A DNA stretch of 64,000 nt from Roseihalotalea indica (GCF_022458895.1 NZ_JAINFL010000001.1:372001-436000); one strand, 5' to 3'. Positions 9,585 to 18,891 are shown, counted from the stretch's first letter. Translations and numbers: made by a program. The notes: a model not told the origin generated them from the letters alone.

Positions 9585-12413
9585 ATGCCTCGAGATACCA
9601 GCATTAAGTCTGTTCTGATCATTGGAAGCGGCCCGATCATTATTGGTCAGGCCTGTGAGTTTGATTATTCCGGTTCGCAAGCGGCCCGCTCGCTGAGGGA
9701 GGAAGGGATCAAGGTATCATTGATTAACTCCAACCCGGCTACCATTATGACCGACCCCATTACGGCTGATGATGTGTACCTGAAACCGCTTGAGAAGAAA
9801 TACATTGTAGAAATTCTTAAAAAACATCAGGAGGAAGGTAGACCCATTGATGCGGTGCTTCCCACCATGGGGGGGCAAACAGCTCTGAATCTGGCTATTG
9901 ATTGCGAGAAAGCCGGAATCTGGGAGCGGTTTGGTGTTCGTATGATTGGAGTAAATGTTGACGCCATTGAGACCACCGAAGACCGGGAGAAGTTTCGCCT
10001 GAAAATGAAAGAGCTAGGGGTCAATGTTTGCGAAGGACGAACGGCCACTTCGTTTCTGCAAGGCAAAGAAATTGCTCAAGAGATTGGGTTTCCGTTGGTC
10101 ATTCGTCCGTCTTTCACATTGGGCGGTTATGGCGGAGGGTTTGTTAATCAGGCCGAAAATTTTGATAAAGCACTTAATTCCGGGCTGCATGCTTCCCCAG
10201 TACACGAGGTACTGATTGAACAGAGTATTCTGGGGTGGAAAGAGTATGAGCTGGAACTGTTGCGCGACAGTGCCGGTAATATGATCATCATCTGTTCAGT
10301 AGAGAATTTTGATCCTATGGGAGTACATACGGGTGATTCTATCACCGTAGCGCCCGCTATGACCCTGCCAGACACCGTGTATCAGCAAATGCGAGACCTG
10401 GCCAAGATTATGATCAACGGCATTGGGCAGTTTGCCGGAGGGTGTAACATCCAGTTTTCGGTTAACCCCGAAGATGACTCTATCATTGGTATTGAAATTA
10501 ACCCCCGGGTGTCCCGCTCATCAGCGCTAGCATCTAAAGCTACGGGTTATCCTATTGCCAAAATTGCCGCCAAGCTGGCTATTGGCTATCATCTGGATGA
10601 ACTCAAGAACCAAATTACGGGTAACACCTCAGCTTTCTTTGAACCCGCGCTTGATTACGTAATCGTAAAAGTGCCCCGCTGGAACTTTGCTAAGTTTCCC
10701 GGTTCAGATACCCATTTAGGACTGCAAATGAAGTCGGTAGGAGAAGCTATGGGGATTGGCCGTAATTTTCAGGAAGCACTGCAAAAAGCTTGTCAGTCGC
10801 TAGAGATTAAGCGTAATGGATTGGGTGCTGATGGCAAGGAAGAAACCAATCAACAAAAAATTCTGGAAGCCTTAGAAAAACCCAGTGACGATCGGCTATT
10901 CCGTATTTACGATGCTTTCAAATTAGGCATTTCGTTTTCTACAATTCGTAAACTTACCAAAATTGACCCTTGGTTTTTACGGCAGATTGCGGACTTAATA
11001 GATCTGGAAAAGGAAATCCAAAAACATAAGCTGGATACGCTGCCGGTGGAATTGATGCGCGAAGCCAAAGAAAAAGGCTACGCCGACCGGCAGATTGCTC
11101 ATTTGCTGAGCTGCCTAGAGAGCCAGGTATATCAGAAACGTAAAGATATGGGCATCAATCGGGTATATAAACTGGTTGATACCTGTGCTGCAGAATTTGA
11201 AGCCCAGACTCCTTACTATTATTCTACCTTCCAGCAGGAAAATGAATCAGTAAATTCCGGCCGGAAAAAGGTAATTGTATTAGGTTCTGGTCCTAACCGT
11301 ATCGGGCAGGGCATTGAGTTTGATTACTGCTGTGTGCATGGGGTGCTGGCCGCTAAAGAAGCTGGCTACGAAACCATTATGATCAACTGCAACCCCGAAA
11401 CTGTTTCTACGGATTTTGATATTGCCGATAAGCTGTATTTTGAGCCAGTCTTTTGGGAGCATATCTATGATATTATTCAACACGAGCAGCCCGAAGGAGT
11501 GATTGTGCAGTTGGGCGGTCAAACAGCCTTAAAACTAGCCGAAAAGCTGGATCGCTACGGCATCCCAATTATAGGCACTAACTACGATTCTCTGGACTTG
11601 GCCGAGGATCGCGGTCGTTTTTCTACGCTGTTGAAAGAAAATGATATTCCTTATCCAAAATTCGGGACAATTACCGATGCGGGATCGGCTCTGGAACTTT
11701 CTAAAGACATTGGTTTTCCGTTGCTGGTTCGCCCTTCCTACGTGCTGGGTGGGCAAAGTATGAAAATTGTGATCAACGAGCATGAACTAGAAGAGCATGT
11801 GGTGAATATTCTGCACGAAATGCCGGGTAATCACATTTTGCTAGACCATTTTCTAGACGGAGCAATTGAGGCGGAAGCTGATGCTATTTGCGATGGAGAA
11901 GATGTGCATATCATTGGTATCATGCAGCACATTGAACCGGCTGGTATTCACTCCGGTGATTCGTACGCCGTGCTGCCTCCTTACAACTTAGGAGATTTTG
12001 TGATGCAGCAGATTGAGATGTACACCAAAAAAATTGCATTAGCACTAAATACGGTGGGGCTGATCAATATTCAGTTCGTGATAAAAGATGACAAGGTTTA
12101 CATTATTGAAGCCAACCCTCGAGCATCGCGTACGGTTCCGTTCATTTGTAAAGCATACAAAGAACCATATGTTAACTATGCCACCAAGGTTATGCTGGGC
12201 GACAAAAAGGTGAAAGACTTTGATTTCAAACCGCAGAAGCATGGTTATGCTATTAAGGTGCCAGTGTTCTCTTTTGAGAAATTTCCTAATGTGAACAAAG
12301 AATTAGGGCCTGAAATGAAATCTACGGGTGAAGCGATCTATTTTATTGATGATTTACTGGATGATTACTTCCTGAACATTTACAGCGAGCGAAACCTATA
12401 TCTCAGCAAATAG
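9585..12413 (+). CDS. carB: Carbamoyl-phosphate synthase large subunit, lacking MGS domain
   Basis: Makes carbamoyl phosphate from bicarbonate, ammonia (delivered by CarA) and two ATP, feeding arginine and pyrimidine synthesis. The two homologous ATP-grasp halves are visible: the first opens with LIIGSGPIIIGQACEFDYSG (residues about 11-30), the second with VIVLGSGPNRIGQGIEFDY (about 563-581). Conserved EINPRVSRSSALASKATG and EANPRASRTVPFICKA end each half. At 942 residues it stops soon after GPEMKSTGEA, so the C-terminal methylglyoxal-synthase-like allosteric domain of the roughly 1070-residue E. coli enzyme is absent. Shortened CarB is known in Bacteroidetes. carA is not in the window. Confidence 0.97.
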   Translation: MPRDTSIKSVLIIGSGPIIIGQACEFDYSGSQAARSLREEGIKVSLINSNPATIMTDPITADDVYLKPLEKKYIVEILKKHQEEGRPIDAVLPTMGGQTALNLAIDCEKAGIWERFGVRMIGVNVDAIETTEDREKFRLKMKELGVNVCEGRTATSFLQGKEIAQEIGFPLVIRPSFTLGGYGGGFVNQAENFDKALNSGLHASPVHEVLIEQSILGWKEYELELLRDSAGNMIIICSVENFDPMGVHTGDSITVAPAMTLPDTVYQQMRDLAKIMINGIGQFAGGCNIQFSVNPEDDSIIGIEINPRVSRSSALASKATGYPIAKIAAKLAIGYHLDELKNQITGNTSAFFEPALDYVIVKVPRWNFAKFPGSDTHLGLQMKSVGEAMGIGRNFQEALQKACQSLEIKRNGLGADGKEETNQQKILEALEKPSDDRLFRIYDAFKLGISFSTIRKLTKIDPWFLRQIADLIDLEKEIQKHKLDTLPVELMREAKEKGYADRQIAHLLSCLESQVYQKRKDMGINRVYKLVDTCAAEFEAQTPYYYSTFQQENESVNSGRKKVIVLGSGPNRIGQGIEFDYCCVHGVLAAKEAGYETIMINCNPETVSTDFDIADKLYFEPVFWEHIYDIIQHEQPEGVIVQLGGQTALKLAEKLDRYGIPIIGTNYDSLDLAEDRGRFSTLLKENDIPYPKFGTITDAGSALELSKDIGFPLLVRPSYVLGGQSMKIVINEHELEEHVVNILHEMPGNHILLDHFLDGAIEAEADAICDGEDVHIIGIMQHIEPAGIHSGDSYAVLPPYNLGDFVMQQIEMYTKKIALALNTVGLINIQFVIKDDKVYIIEANPRASRTVPFICKAYKEPYVNYATKVMLGDKKVKDFDFKPQKHGYAIKVPVFSFEKFPNVNKELGPEMKSTGEAIYFIDDLLDDYFLNIYSERNLYLSK

Positions 12414-12450
12414 GTTAAATAAGTACTATGTTAGTCTGAGAGTTTATGCT

Positions 12451-12747
12451 ATGCTGAAATTTATTATCATTTCCATACTGTTCATTTATGTGGTCTACAA
12501 GGCCAGCGATTTTATTCTTCGCATGCTTGATAGCGTGACGGGAAGGAATCGGATGAAGTCTTCCTCGCGGCGCGAGCGGAACTTCGGCCCTGAGCACCGC
12601 CGGCAGCAGCGTAGCAACTATCGCCAGCCAAAAAACGGGAATGTAAACATCGATTATATACCCGAAGATGAGAAAAACAAAAAGCAGCGTCACCCTACCG
12701 AAGATTTTAGAGGAGGGGATTACGTTGATTACGAAGAATTGAAATAA
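12451..12747 (+). CDS. DUF4834 family small membrane protein
   Basis: A 98-residue protein with one N-terminal transmembrane helix (residues 2-24), then a highly charged, Arg/Gln-rich tail ending in DYVDYEELK. This is the layout of the Bacteroidetes family DUF4834, whose role is unknown. It follows carB by 37 bases and is followed by a strong terminator, so the two likely share a transcript. Confidence 0.8.
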   Translation: MLKFIIISILFIYVVYKASDFILRMLDSVTGRNRMKSSSRRERNFGPEHRRQQRSNYRQPKNGNVNIDYIPEDEKNKKQRHPTEDFRGGDYVDYEELK

Positions 12748-12750
12748 CAC

Positions 12751-12783
12751 ATCCGGCCTACTTCAGGCCGGATTTTTCTTTTT
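12751..12783 (+). terminator. Terminator after carB-DUF4834
   Basis: Perfect 9-base arms ATCCGGCCT (12751-12759) and AGGCCGGAT (12765-12773) with a 5-base loop, followed by a T-rich run. It ends the plus-strand unit and lies before the convergent suhB gene. Confidence 0.9.
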
Positions 12784-12823
12784 TAGGACGTCAAGGCTAA
12801 TAGTACTAGCGAGTCAGCCTTCA

Positions 12824-13630
12824 TCAATAGTCTTTGCCGCTATACCAGTGCTTTTTGATAACTTTCATGAACTCTGGCTGAATAGCACAGCCAGCGACTA
12901 GTTCGCCGCCAAAAATATAATTATCAGTTCCAGTAAATGTTGTTACTGAGCCGCCTGCTTGTTGCACTAGCAAAACTCCAGCTGCTACATCCCAAGGTTT
13001 TAGATTATACTCGAAGAACCCTTCAAAACGCCCGCAAGCGGTATAAGCTAAATCCAGCGCGGCACTACCCATACGGCGCAAACCGTGGGTTTTCTGCATC
13101 AATTCCTGCACCACATCAATGTAGGCTGGCATCTCTCGAAATTTAGAATAAGGAAAGCCAGTGGCAAGTAAGGAATCGTCTAGTTTAGTAACAGGTGATA
13201 CCTTCATTTCTTTACCGTTAAGATAAGCTTTATCACCTTTGGCAGTATAAAAAGCTTCATCACGGTTAGGTTCATAAATCACCCCAAGAATAACTTCATC
13301 CCGCTCCATCAGCCCTACGCTAATAGCATAAAAGGGTAAACCGTGTACATAATTTGTGGTGCCATCTACCGGATCAATCACCCAATTGTACTGCTCGGCT
13401 TTTCCTACATCAGAAGTTCCCTCTTCTGTAATGAAACCTGCTTCGGGAAGTAATTCAGATAAGCCCGCTACCAGTTGTTTTTCCGCTTCTTTATCAACGT
13501 ATGATACCAGATCATTCTTTCCTTTATACTCGATATTGTCCAGAGAAAACTTTTGATTTTCTTCCAGAATAAAGCGGCCGGTCATTTTTACTATTTCTAA
13601 GGTCTTTTCTAGTAATTGGGTGAGTTCCAT
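12824..13630 (-). CDS. suhB: Inositol monophosphatase family protein
   Basis: Mg-dependent phosphatase of the inositol-monophosphatase superfamily (SuhB-like), dephosphorylating myo-inositol phosphate or similar sugar/nucleotide phosphates. Metal-site motifs are present: TEEG with E69/E70, DPVDGTTNYVHG with D86 and D89, and WDVAAG near residue 213. Length 268 is normal. Its ATG overlaps the last base of lnt, so translation is probably coupled in a phhB-rsmI-lnt-suhB operon. Whether it acts on inositol phosphate or on another substrate such as CysQ-type PAP cannot be told, though overall it reads as SuhB-like. Confidence 0.9.
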   Translation of the reverse strand: MELTQLLEKTLEIVKMTGRFILEENQKFSLDNIEYKGKNDLVSYVDKEAEKQLVAGLSELLPEAGFITEEGTSDVGKAEQYNWVIDPVDGTTNYVHGLPFYAISVGLMERDEVILGVIYEPNRDEAFYTAKGDKAYLNGKEMKVSPVTKLDDSLLATGFPYSKFREMPAYIDVVQELMQKTHGLRRMGSAALDLAYTACGRFEGFFEYNLKPWDVAAGVLLVQQAGGSVTTFTGTDNYIFGGELVAGCAIQPEFMKVIKKHWYSGKDY

Positions 13631-15282
13631 TAGTATTTATATGTTTTTCGTTTCACAAGTGCGGCTAAAAATACCAGAGGTGCCAGCCAGACGGCGGTTC
13701 GAGCTAAGTAATCACCATGCTGTGCATAAAAAGTAAGTTTTTCGTTAGCATAAATTGTATCTCGAATCACCGCTGGCTCCCAATATTCGGTAGCGTGGAG
13801 AATATCTCCCCGTTGGTTAATAAAGGCAGATATACCAGTGTTAGCTGAGCGAGCAATGCTGCGGCGAAGCTCAATAGCCCGCAAAGAGGCATACTCCAAA
13901 TGTTGTTTGTACCCTGGAGTATTACCCCACCAGGCATCATTGGTGATAATAAAAAGCATATCAGCACCATTACGAGCAAACTCTGCCAGAAAGTCGCCAT
14001 AAATGGACTCGTAACAAATAGCAGGGGCGGCACCAACCGAGTCTGCATCAAACAGTACCGTGCGTTCGGCTTGACGGCCGTAGCCACCTGCGGTACCTCC
14101 CAAGTCAAAAATGGTTTCAGAAATCACCCGGAATACCTGTGGATATGGTAGAATCTCTACCCCAGGTACTAACTTTGATTTATGATAAAATACCTCCTGA
14201 TTGTTTTCGCCTAGAAACAAGGCGGTATTAAACACATCGTAGTAGCCTATGTCTTCCCGATAGCGAGCCGTAGCTGGGGCTAGTTCATTATCATCATAAA
14301 TAATATAAGAGGTCATGCCTGTTACTAAAGCCAAATCGGGATGGCGGGCTTTAAAGGCCAGAATTTTCTTAAAAATTTCGGATGAAGAAAAGCTGGGTTC
14401 ATAATATAGGCCATCAAATGCAGTTTCCGGCCACAATAAAAACTGAGTATTTGGAGTCAGTTCCTGTTCCGATTGAGCAATAAAACGGTCGACCTGTTCT
14501 TCGTAAGGAATAAACTTTTCACTGCCAACAAATTTTTCAGTATAAGGATCAATGTTAGGTTGCAGAGCTACTACTTCAGTAGGCGTGCCCTGCGAATCGT
14601 AATTATAATAGAGAATGTATGAGTAAAGAACAGGCAGACATAACCAGCCTACCGTAAAAGCTAAAGACTGCCACCGAGGCCTCAACACAAACTGACCTTG
14701 AGGCGAAAAAAATACCCGGTAAAACGCGATGTTTCCCAGCCAGATCCATAAAGTGCCGCCAAAGACTCCGGTATATTCATACCACTGTACCCAGGCAGGT
14801 TGAGCAGCAAAGCCATTACCTAAGGTGAGCCAGGGCCAGGATAAATCCCAGTTCAGGTGAATATACTCGAAGGTCATCCAGTAAAGCACTAGCCCAAAAA
14901 GCCCCCAAGTTGATCCGGCCCACCTTTTAGTAAAGCGATAAAGAAGCCAGGGTAGTGTCATCAGTAAAGCATTGGCCAGCAGCATGAATATTGCCCCGAT
15001 CAATGTAGCATTATAGACCCACCAGGTAGTGAACAAATTCCAAATGAGTAAAGTGAGATAGGTATATCCGAAGAAAACCCGCCCGGGGCGCTTGTAGCGC
15101 TCTTTAGTGCAATGCTCTTCAATAGCTAATAAGGGAGCTATGGCAAAAAACAGAAAAAAAGGAACAACAAATGGTGGCCAGCCCAGCCAGAATAACAATC
15201 CGCTGGCTACTGAAAGCAATAGTAAATAATAAGGTTTTTTTCGCAAGAGAGAGTTAGGATTTACCTTCAACAACAATAACAA
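13630..15282 (-). CDS. lnt: Apolipoprotein N-acyltransferase
   Basis: Integral inner-membrane enzyme that adds the third acyl chain to the N-terminal Cys of lipoproteins. The N-terminal half carries about six to eight transmembrane helices (residues 18-225). The C-terminal nitrilase-like domain has the catalytic triad: E286 (WPETAFDG), K368 (YHKSKLVPG) and C423 (AICYESIYGD). A last helix precedes the basic C-terminus. The start is non-ATG: a run of TTG codons from 15282 follows a GGAGAG sequence inside the end of rsmI, giving a 29-base overlap. The many lipoproteins encoded in this window are its expected substrates. Confidence 0.93.
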   Translation of the reverse strand: MLLLLKVNPNSLLRKKPYYLLLLSVASGLLFWLGWPPFVVPFFLFFAIAPLLAIEEHCTKERYKRPGRVFFGYTYLTLLIWNLFTTWWVYNATLIGAIFMLLANALLMTLPWLLYRFTKRWAGSTWGLFGLVLYWMTFEYIHLNWDLSWPWLTLGNGFAAQPAWVQWYEYTGVFGGTLWIWLGNIAFYRVFFSPQGQFVLRPRWQSLAFTVGWLCLPVLYSYILYYNYDSQGTPTEVVALQPNIDPYTEKFVGSEKFIPYEEQVDRFIAQSEQELTPNTQFLLWPETAFDGLYYEPSFSSSEIFKKILAFKARHPDLALVTGMTSYIIYDDNELAPATARYREDIGYYDVFNTALFLGENNQEVFYHKSKLVPGVEILPYPQVFRVISETIFDLGGTAGGYGRQAERTVLFDADSVGAAPAICYESIYGDFLAEFARNGADMLFIITNDAWWGNTPGYKQHLEYASLRAIELRRSIARSANTGISAFINQRGDILHATEYWEPAVIRDTIYANEKLTFYAQHGDYLARTAVWLAPLVFLAALVKRKTYKY

Positions 15283-15931
15283 TCTCTCCTTTAACGGTAG
15301 AGTTGCCGTAGTAGTTTGCTAATTCGGAAAGGGTCCCATGCCTGGTTTCTTCATGCAATTTGGTAAGCTCTCGTGATACTGAAGCTTGGCGGCTTTCACC
15401 CCAGTGTTCTGCTAATTGTAATAAAGCTTTCACCAGCCGATGAGGTGACTCATATAATACTATCGTTCGGGTTTCCTCGCTTAACTGTTGCAGACGAGTT
15501 TTACGTCCCTTTTTGTGTGGCAAAAATCCTTCAAAAACAAATCGGTCAGAAGGGAGTCCGGAATTAACCAGTGCTGGAATCAAAGCAGTAGCTCCTGGTA
15601 AGCACTCAATTTCAATACCCTCTTTTAAACATTCGCGAACTAGTAAGAAACCAGGATCAGAAATAGCAGGAGTACCAGCGTCGCTAATAAGTGCCATTTT
15701 CTCATGGGCTAGACGCTCGACCAATACTTCTACTGCCCGATGCTCATTAAAAGCATGGTAACTTTGCATAGGAGTGCGAATATCATAATGCTTAAGCAGT
15801 TTACCAGACGTACGGGTATCTTCGGCTAGTATGATATCAACCTCTTTTAGAATACGCAAGGCTCGGAGGGTAATATCTTCCAGGTTACCAATAGGAGTAG
15901 GGACTAGAAATAATGAGGCTGTTTCCTGCAC
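15254..15931 (-). CDS. rsmI: 16S rRNA 2'-O-ribose methyltransferase (C1402)
   Basis: SAM-dependent methyltransferase of the tetrapyrrole-methylase fold that methylates C1402 in 16S rRNA. Diagnostic motifs are VPTPIGNLEDITLRAL (residues 10-25), AEDTRTSGKLL (36-46) and SDAGTPAISDPG (83-94). Length 225 is typical. It starts 7 bases after phhB ends and overlaps lnt, so it sits in the middle of a four-gene operon. Confidence 0.96.
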   Translation of the reverse strand: MQETASLFLVPTPIGNLEDITLRALRILKEVDIILAEDTRTSGKLLKHYDIRTPMQSYHAFNEHRAVEVLVERLAHEKMALISDAGTPAISDPGFLLVRECLKEGIEIECLPGATALIPALVNSGLPSDRFVFEGFLPHKKGRKTRLQQLSEETRTIVLYESPHRLVKALLQLAEHWGESRQASVSRELTKLHEETRHGTLSELANYYGNSTVKGEIVIVVEGKS

Positions 15932-15938
15932 TTAGTGG

Positions 15939-16172
15939 TTATTCTGCCAGTTTATCAATTGCTTTTGCAAGTTTTTGATCCTTTTCAGTAACTACATCTC
16001 CAGCATCATGGGTACTTAACTCAAAGCTCACCTGATTATACATATTAGCCATAAAAGGATGGTGGTTCATTTTTTCGGCCACTATTGCTACTTGGCTCAT
16101 GAAGCCGAAAGCTTCTATAAAATCCTTAAATTCAAAAGATTTTTTCAGCTTATTATCTTCTTCTTTCCACAT
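15939..16172 (-). CDS. phhB: Pterin-4a-carbinolamine dehydratase
   Basis: Dehydrates 4a-hydroxytetrahydrobiopterin, recycling the pterin cofactor of aromatic amino acid hydroxylases. The 77-residue protein has the family signature: H37-H38-P39, MYNQV (44-48) and the THD (54-56) region followed by VVTEKD. It is at the short end of the family, a compact single-domain form. First gene of the operon with rsmI, lnt and suhB. No pterin-dependent hydroxylase is seen in the window, so the partner must lie elsewhere; a moonlighting role is possible. Confidence 0.88.
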   Translation of the reverse strand: MWKEEDNKLKKSFEFKDFIEAFGFMSQVAIVAEKMNHHPFMANMYNQVSFELSTHDAGDVVTEKDQKLAKAIDKLAE

Positions 16173-16295
16173 AGGTTGCGATTTGAGTATAAAGGTAATT
16201 TGTAAAGTTAACGAGAGAGGAATAAAGTAGTTTGCAAAGGTGAGAGTAATCTACAATAATCCGTTTTTGATATTTGGCGAGCTTTCAGCTGGGAA

Positions 16296-16562
16296 CTATA
16301 AAGCTAATACGCCTTCAATTTGATGGGCAACTTTGTATTTTTCTATTACGTCTTCACTAGAGCGCATCATCACCTGGGCAGTCACGCTAGTATAATTGCC
16401 TTTGCGCGATTTTTTTGTAGTTAAATTATTTTTAGGAAATAGAGCAAAAACTTCATCCTCTTTACCAGTAGGAACAATAAACTTAAACATATACAAAGAT
16501 GGCCAATCGTGCTGTTGATCCAATTTTTGTTTAAATGATTCTATATCAATTTTTGGTAACAT
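16296..16562 (-). CDS. DUF493 family protein (YbeD-like)
   Basis: An 88-residue cytosolic protein of the DUF493/YbeD family, small alpha-beta proteins with an ACT-like fold. The features are WPSLYMFKFIVP near the N-terminus, a central SRKGNYTSVTAQVMM strand-turn-strand and the C-terminal YKVAHQIEGVLAL helix-strand. Function is not firmly known. It stands alone with small gaps on both sides. Confidence 0.85.
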   Translation of the reverse strand: MLPKIDIESFKQKLDQQHDWPSLYMFKFIVPTGKEDEVFALFPKNNLTTKKSRKGNYTSVTAQVMMRSSEDVIEKYKVAHQIEGVLAL

Positions 16563-16636
16563 ACGTTGCAGCTTTCTCTAATATTACGTAAAAAATTTGA
16601 AACCGGCAGTCCCTTAAATTAGGGTTGCCAATTTTT

Positions 16637-16741
16637 ATGAAAGAACAAGTAAAGAAAGAAACGAGTTTCCAAATGGATTCAGCCTTCGGGATATGGAAGA
16701 GATTGCGCAGCAAAGCCTACCTTTCTGATAAAAAAAGGTAG
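16637..16741 (+). CDS. Possible 34-residue antitoxin-like remnant
   Basis: A short plus-strand frame in the gap between DUF493 and the decarboxylase encodes a Lys/Arg-rich peptide containing DSAFGIWKR and RSKAYL. The AFGIWK block followed by a basic end resembles the core of small Bacteroidetes antitoxin-type proteins, but the normal acidic spacer after GIWK seems missing. No toxin gene is adjacent. It may be a decayed antitoxin, a small real gene or chance. Confidence 0.3.
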   Translation: MKEQVKKETSFQMDSAFGIWKRLRSKAYLSDKKR

Positions 16742-16775
16742 AAAGGTCAAAAAACTTACATGAGGTCTCTGTCTA

Positions 16776-18227
16776 TTATAAAGTAAGAGTTTTAGATTTT
16801 TTAGGTGCGCTTTTGAGCTCATTATGAAACTTATGAGCTACAAAATCTAAATAAGCTAAAGTCATTTCAATGTCTGCGAAGGAAGTAGAAGGGTTGATAG
16901 TACACATACGTAGTACTACACGATCACGAATAGTAGTGGAGGAAAGTACAATTCCTTGCTCATCCATGATGTGATTTGCTAAGCGAGAATTAACAGTATC
17001 TTGTTCTTCTGGAGTAAGTTGCTGTGGTGCAAAGCGGAAGGTTACAATGCTAAGTTGAGCCGATGTCATAACTTTCCAATGAGGTAGATCTCTTACAATA
17101 TTTTCTACAAATTCTGCTAACTGAATAGAATAGCTAATTGCTTTACGAAAAGTAGAAAGTCCGTAGAATTTTAAAGACATCCATAGTGGAAAAGCGCGAA
17201 ACCGACGAGACAATTGTACTCCTTTGTCAGCGAAGTTGCTATACCCTTCAGTCTCCTTCAAATAAGAGGCAGAGGTCTGGAAAGTAAGAAGTAGGTGATC
17301 AGCATTTTTCACAATTACTCCTCCAATATCATAGGGCTGATATAGCCATTTATGGGGATCAATTGTTAGAGAGTCAGCTTCATTCATTCCTTTAAGTAGC
17401 GTACGCCCCTCGCTTGTAAGCCAGGCGGCACCACCATATGCTGCATCAACGTGCATCCAGCATTTTTCCTGATCGCATAGCTCACGAATTTCCAGAAGAG
17501 GATCTACAGTTCCAGTATTAGTAGTGCCAGCATTAGCAATAACGCAGAAGGGCTTTTTTCCAGCATGACGATCACGCTGTATTTGCTCAGCTAAACTTAT
17601 TATACATAATCGGTATGAGGAATCAGTAGGAAGCACACACAACTGGTCAGAGGTAAACCCTAGAATCTTAAGTGCCTTAAAATTGGATTTATGAGTTTGG
17701 TCGCTGCAATAAATCACAGCATCTGAATTTATCCCTTTTAACAATACTTCGCGGGCTGTGCCAAGTCCGATGAGATTTGCCACAGAGCCTCCTGAAGTTA
17801 GAATACCACCCGCGTTATCATCAAAGTCTAAGCTTCTGGTTAACCACCGTATGACCAACAACTCAATTTGATTAGCCGCTGCTCCAGCTCTCTCTATTCC
17901 AGCAAATACATTAAATCCGCTGGCTAAAGTATCGGCCATTACACTAACAAAATTGCTTGGTCCAGGAACCCAGGCGAAAAACCGCGGATGATTAAGATAC
18001 ATGTTATTCGGAAAGATATCATCTACCGCTTTGTTTATGACCGTATCAAAAGAGGAGCCTTCTTCAGGTACGGGTTCACCAATCATTGGAGCAATTTCTT
18101 CTACTGTCTTATGTCCGCCAGCCGGTTTTTCAGATAGAGTGCGATAGTGATGAATAAGAGTATCAATTACCTGATATCCAATTCGACGCATCTCTTCTTC
18201 AGGCAATTCAAAAAACGATCCTTCCAT
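16776..18227 (-). CDS. Group II PLP-dependent amino acid decarboxylase (aromatic type)
   Basis: Decarboxylates an amino acid to an amine in the cytosol. The 483-residue protein aligns in layout with aromatic-L-amino-acid decarboxylases: NHPRFFAWVPGP (79-90) at the substrate entrance, GGSVANL (146-152), the His that stacks on PLP at H179 (DQTHKSNFKA), HVDAAYGGAAW (259-269) with the PLP-binding Asp D261, and the Schiff-base Lys K293 in DPHKWLYQP. Tyrosine, tryptophan, DOPA or phenylalanine are likely substrates, but glutamate or diaminobutyrate cannot be excluded by eye. It follows the GNAT gene by 19 bases on the same strand, so the amine is probably acetylated. Confidence 0.87.
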   Translation of the reverse strand: MEGSFFELPEEEMRRIGYQVIDTLIHHYRTLSEKPAGGHKTVEEIAPMIGEPVPEEGSSFDTVINKAVDDIFPNNMYLNHPRFFAWVPGPSNFVSVMADTLASGFNVFAGIERAGAAANQIELLVIRWLTRSLDFDDNAGGILTSGGSVANLIGLGTAREVLLKGINSDAVIYCSDQTHKSNFKALKILGFTSDQLCVLPTDSSYRLCIISLAEQIQRDRHAGKKPFCVIANAGTTNTGTVDPLLEIRELCDQEKCWMHVDAAYGGAAWLTSEGRTLLKGMNEADSLTIDPHKWLYQPYDIGGVIVKNADHLLLTFQTSASYLKETEGYSNFADKGVQLSRRFRAFPLWMSLKFYGLSTFRKAISYSIQLAEFVENIVRDLPHWKVMTSAQLSIVTFRFAPQQLTPEEQDTVNSRLANHIMDEQGIVLSSTTIRDRVVLRMCTINPSTSFADIEMTLAYLDFVAHKFHNELKSAPKKSKTLTL

Positions 18228-18246
18228 CCTTCAGTTAACAGTGGTA

Positions 18247-18891
18247 TTATAAAATTTTGTGATATACAATACAGCTTTTTACGCTGTCAATATCGGCAAA
18301 GACAGGCTGTTCTTCGTAAAGGAAATCATGATATACAATTTCATCTACGTAATCAAACCCTAATTGTGAGGCAACTACAAACTGAGAAACCCGCCCGGTT
18401 GCTTCGCAGATCAAAGCACGATATTGTTTTTCCCGCGCTAAATCTTCGGCAAATCTATTGAGTTTCTGAGCTAACTTCCGATGAGCGTATTGGTGATAAA
18501 CCCCACACATGAAAATATGATAGTGCGATCCGGGAGCAACTTCATGGGTATTAGCATATCGCTCACCGAGCGATCCCAATAATTGGAAAATAGGGTTAAA
18601 CTTTTCAGAGATATTCTCAAGGCCAGCGGGCGGGTCCGTAGTATAATCTTCAGAGATAGTGGCACCAATTACGTCACCCTCTTCATTCACTGCTACTACT
18701 GACATTTGCTCTGTCGCTGTTTTTTCAATGAAAAGTCGAGCGAAATATTCAAATTCTGTCGGAGTAATACCTAAAGTCTCGGACATTGGCTCACCTTTAG
18801 AAAAGGTAGCAGCAATACAACGGGTAGCGCTGTCAATATGCTCTGGACCTAATACATCCAGTGTGATTTTTTGGTTTGCCGTAGAAATCAT
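18247..18891 (-). CDS. GNAT acetyltransferase, arylalkylamine N-acetyltransferase-like
   Basis: A 214-residue single-domain GNAT protein. The N-terminal half has FSKGEPMSETLG (about 30-41) followed by an EFEYFARLF helix and MSVVAVNEEGDVIGATI, an arrangement like insect-type arylalkylamine N-acetyltransferases. The acetyl-CoA region is CGVYHQYAHRKLAQKL, where the usual RxxGxA is degenerate, and SQLGFDYVDEI is the standard C-terminal motif. It most likely acetylates an amine. Lying 19 bases upstream of the decarboxylase gene on the same strand, it may use that enzyme's product. Subfamily assignment is by pattern only. Confidence 0.75.
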   Translation of the reverse strand: MISTANQKITLDVLGPEHIDSATRCIAATFSKGEPMSETLGITPTEFEYFARLFIEKTATEQMSVVAVNEEGDVIGATISEDYTTDPPAGLENISEKFNPIFQLLGSLGERYANTHEVAPGSHYHIFMCGVYHQYAHRKLAQKLNRFAEDLAREKQYRALICEATGRVSQFVVASQLGFDYVDEIVYHDFLYEEQPVFADIDSVKSCIVYHKIL

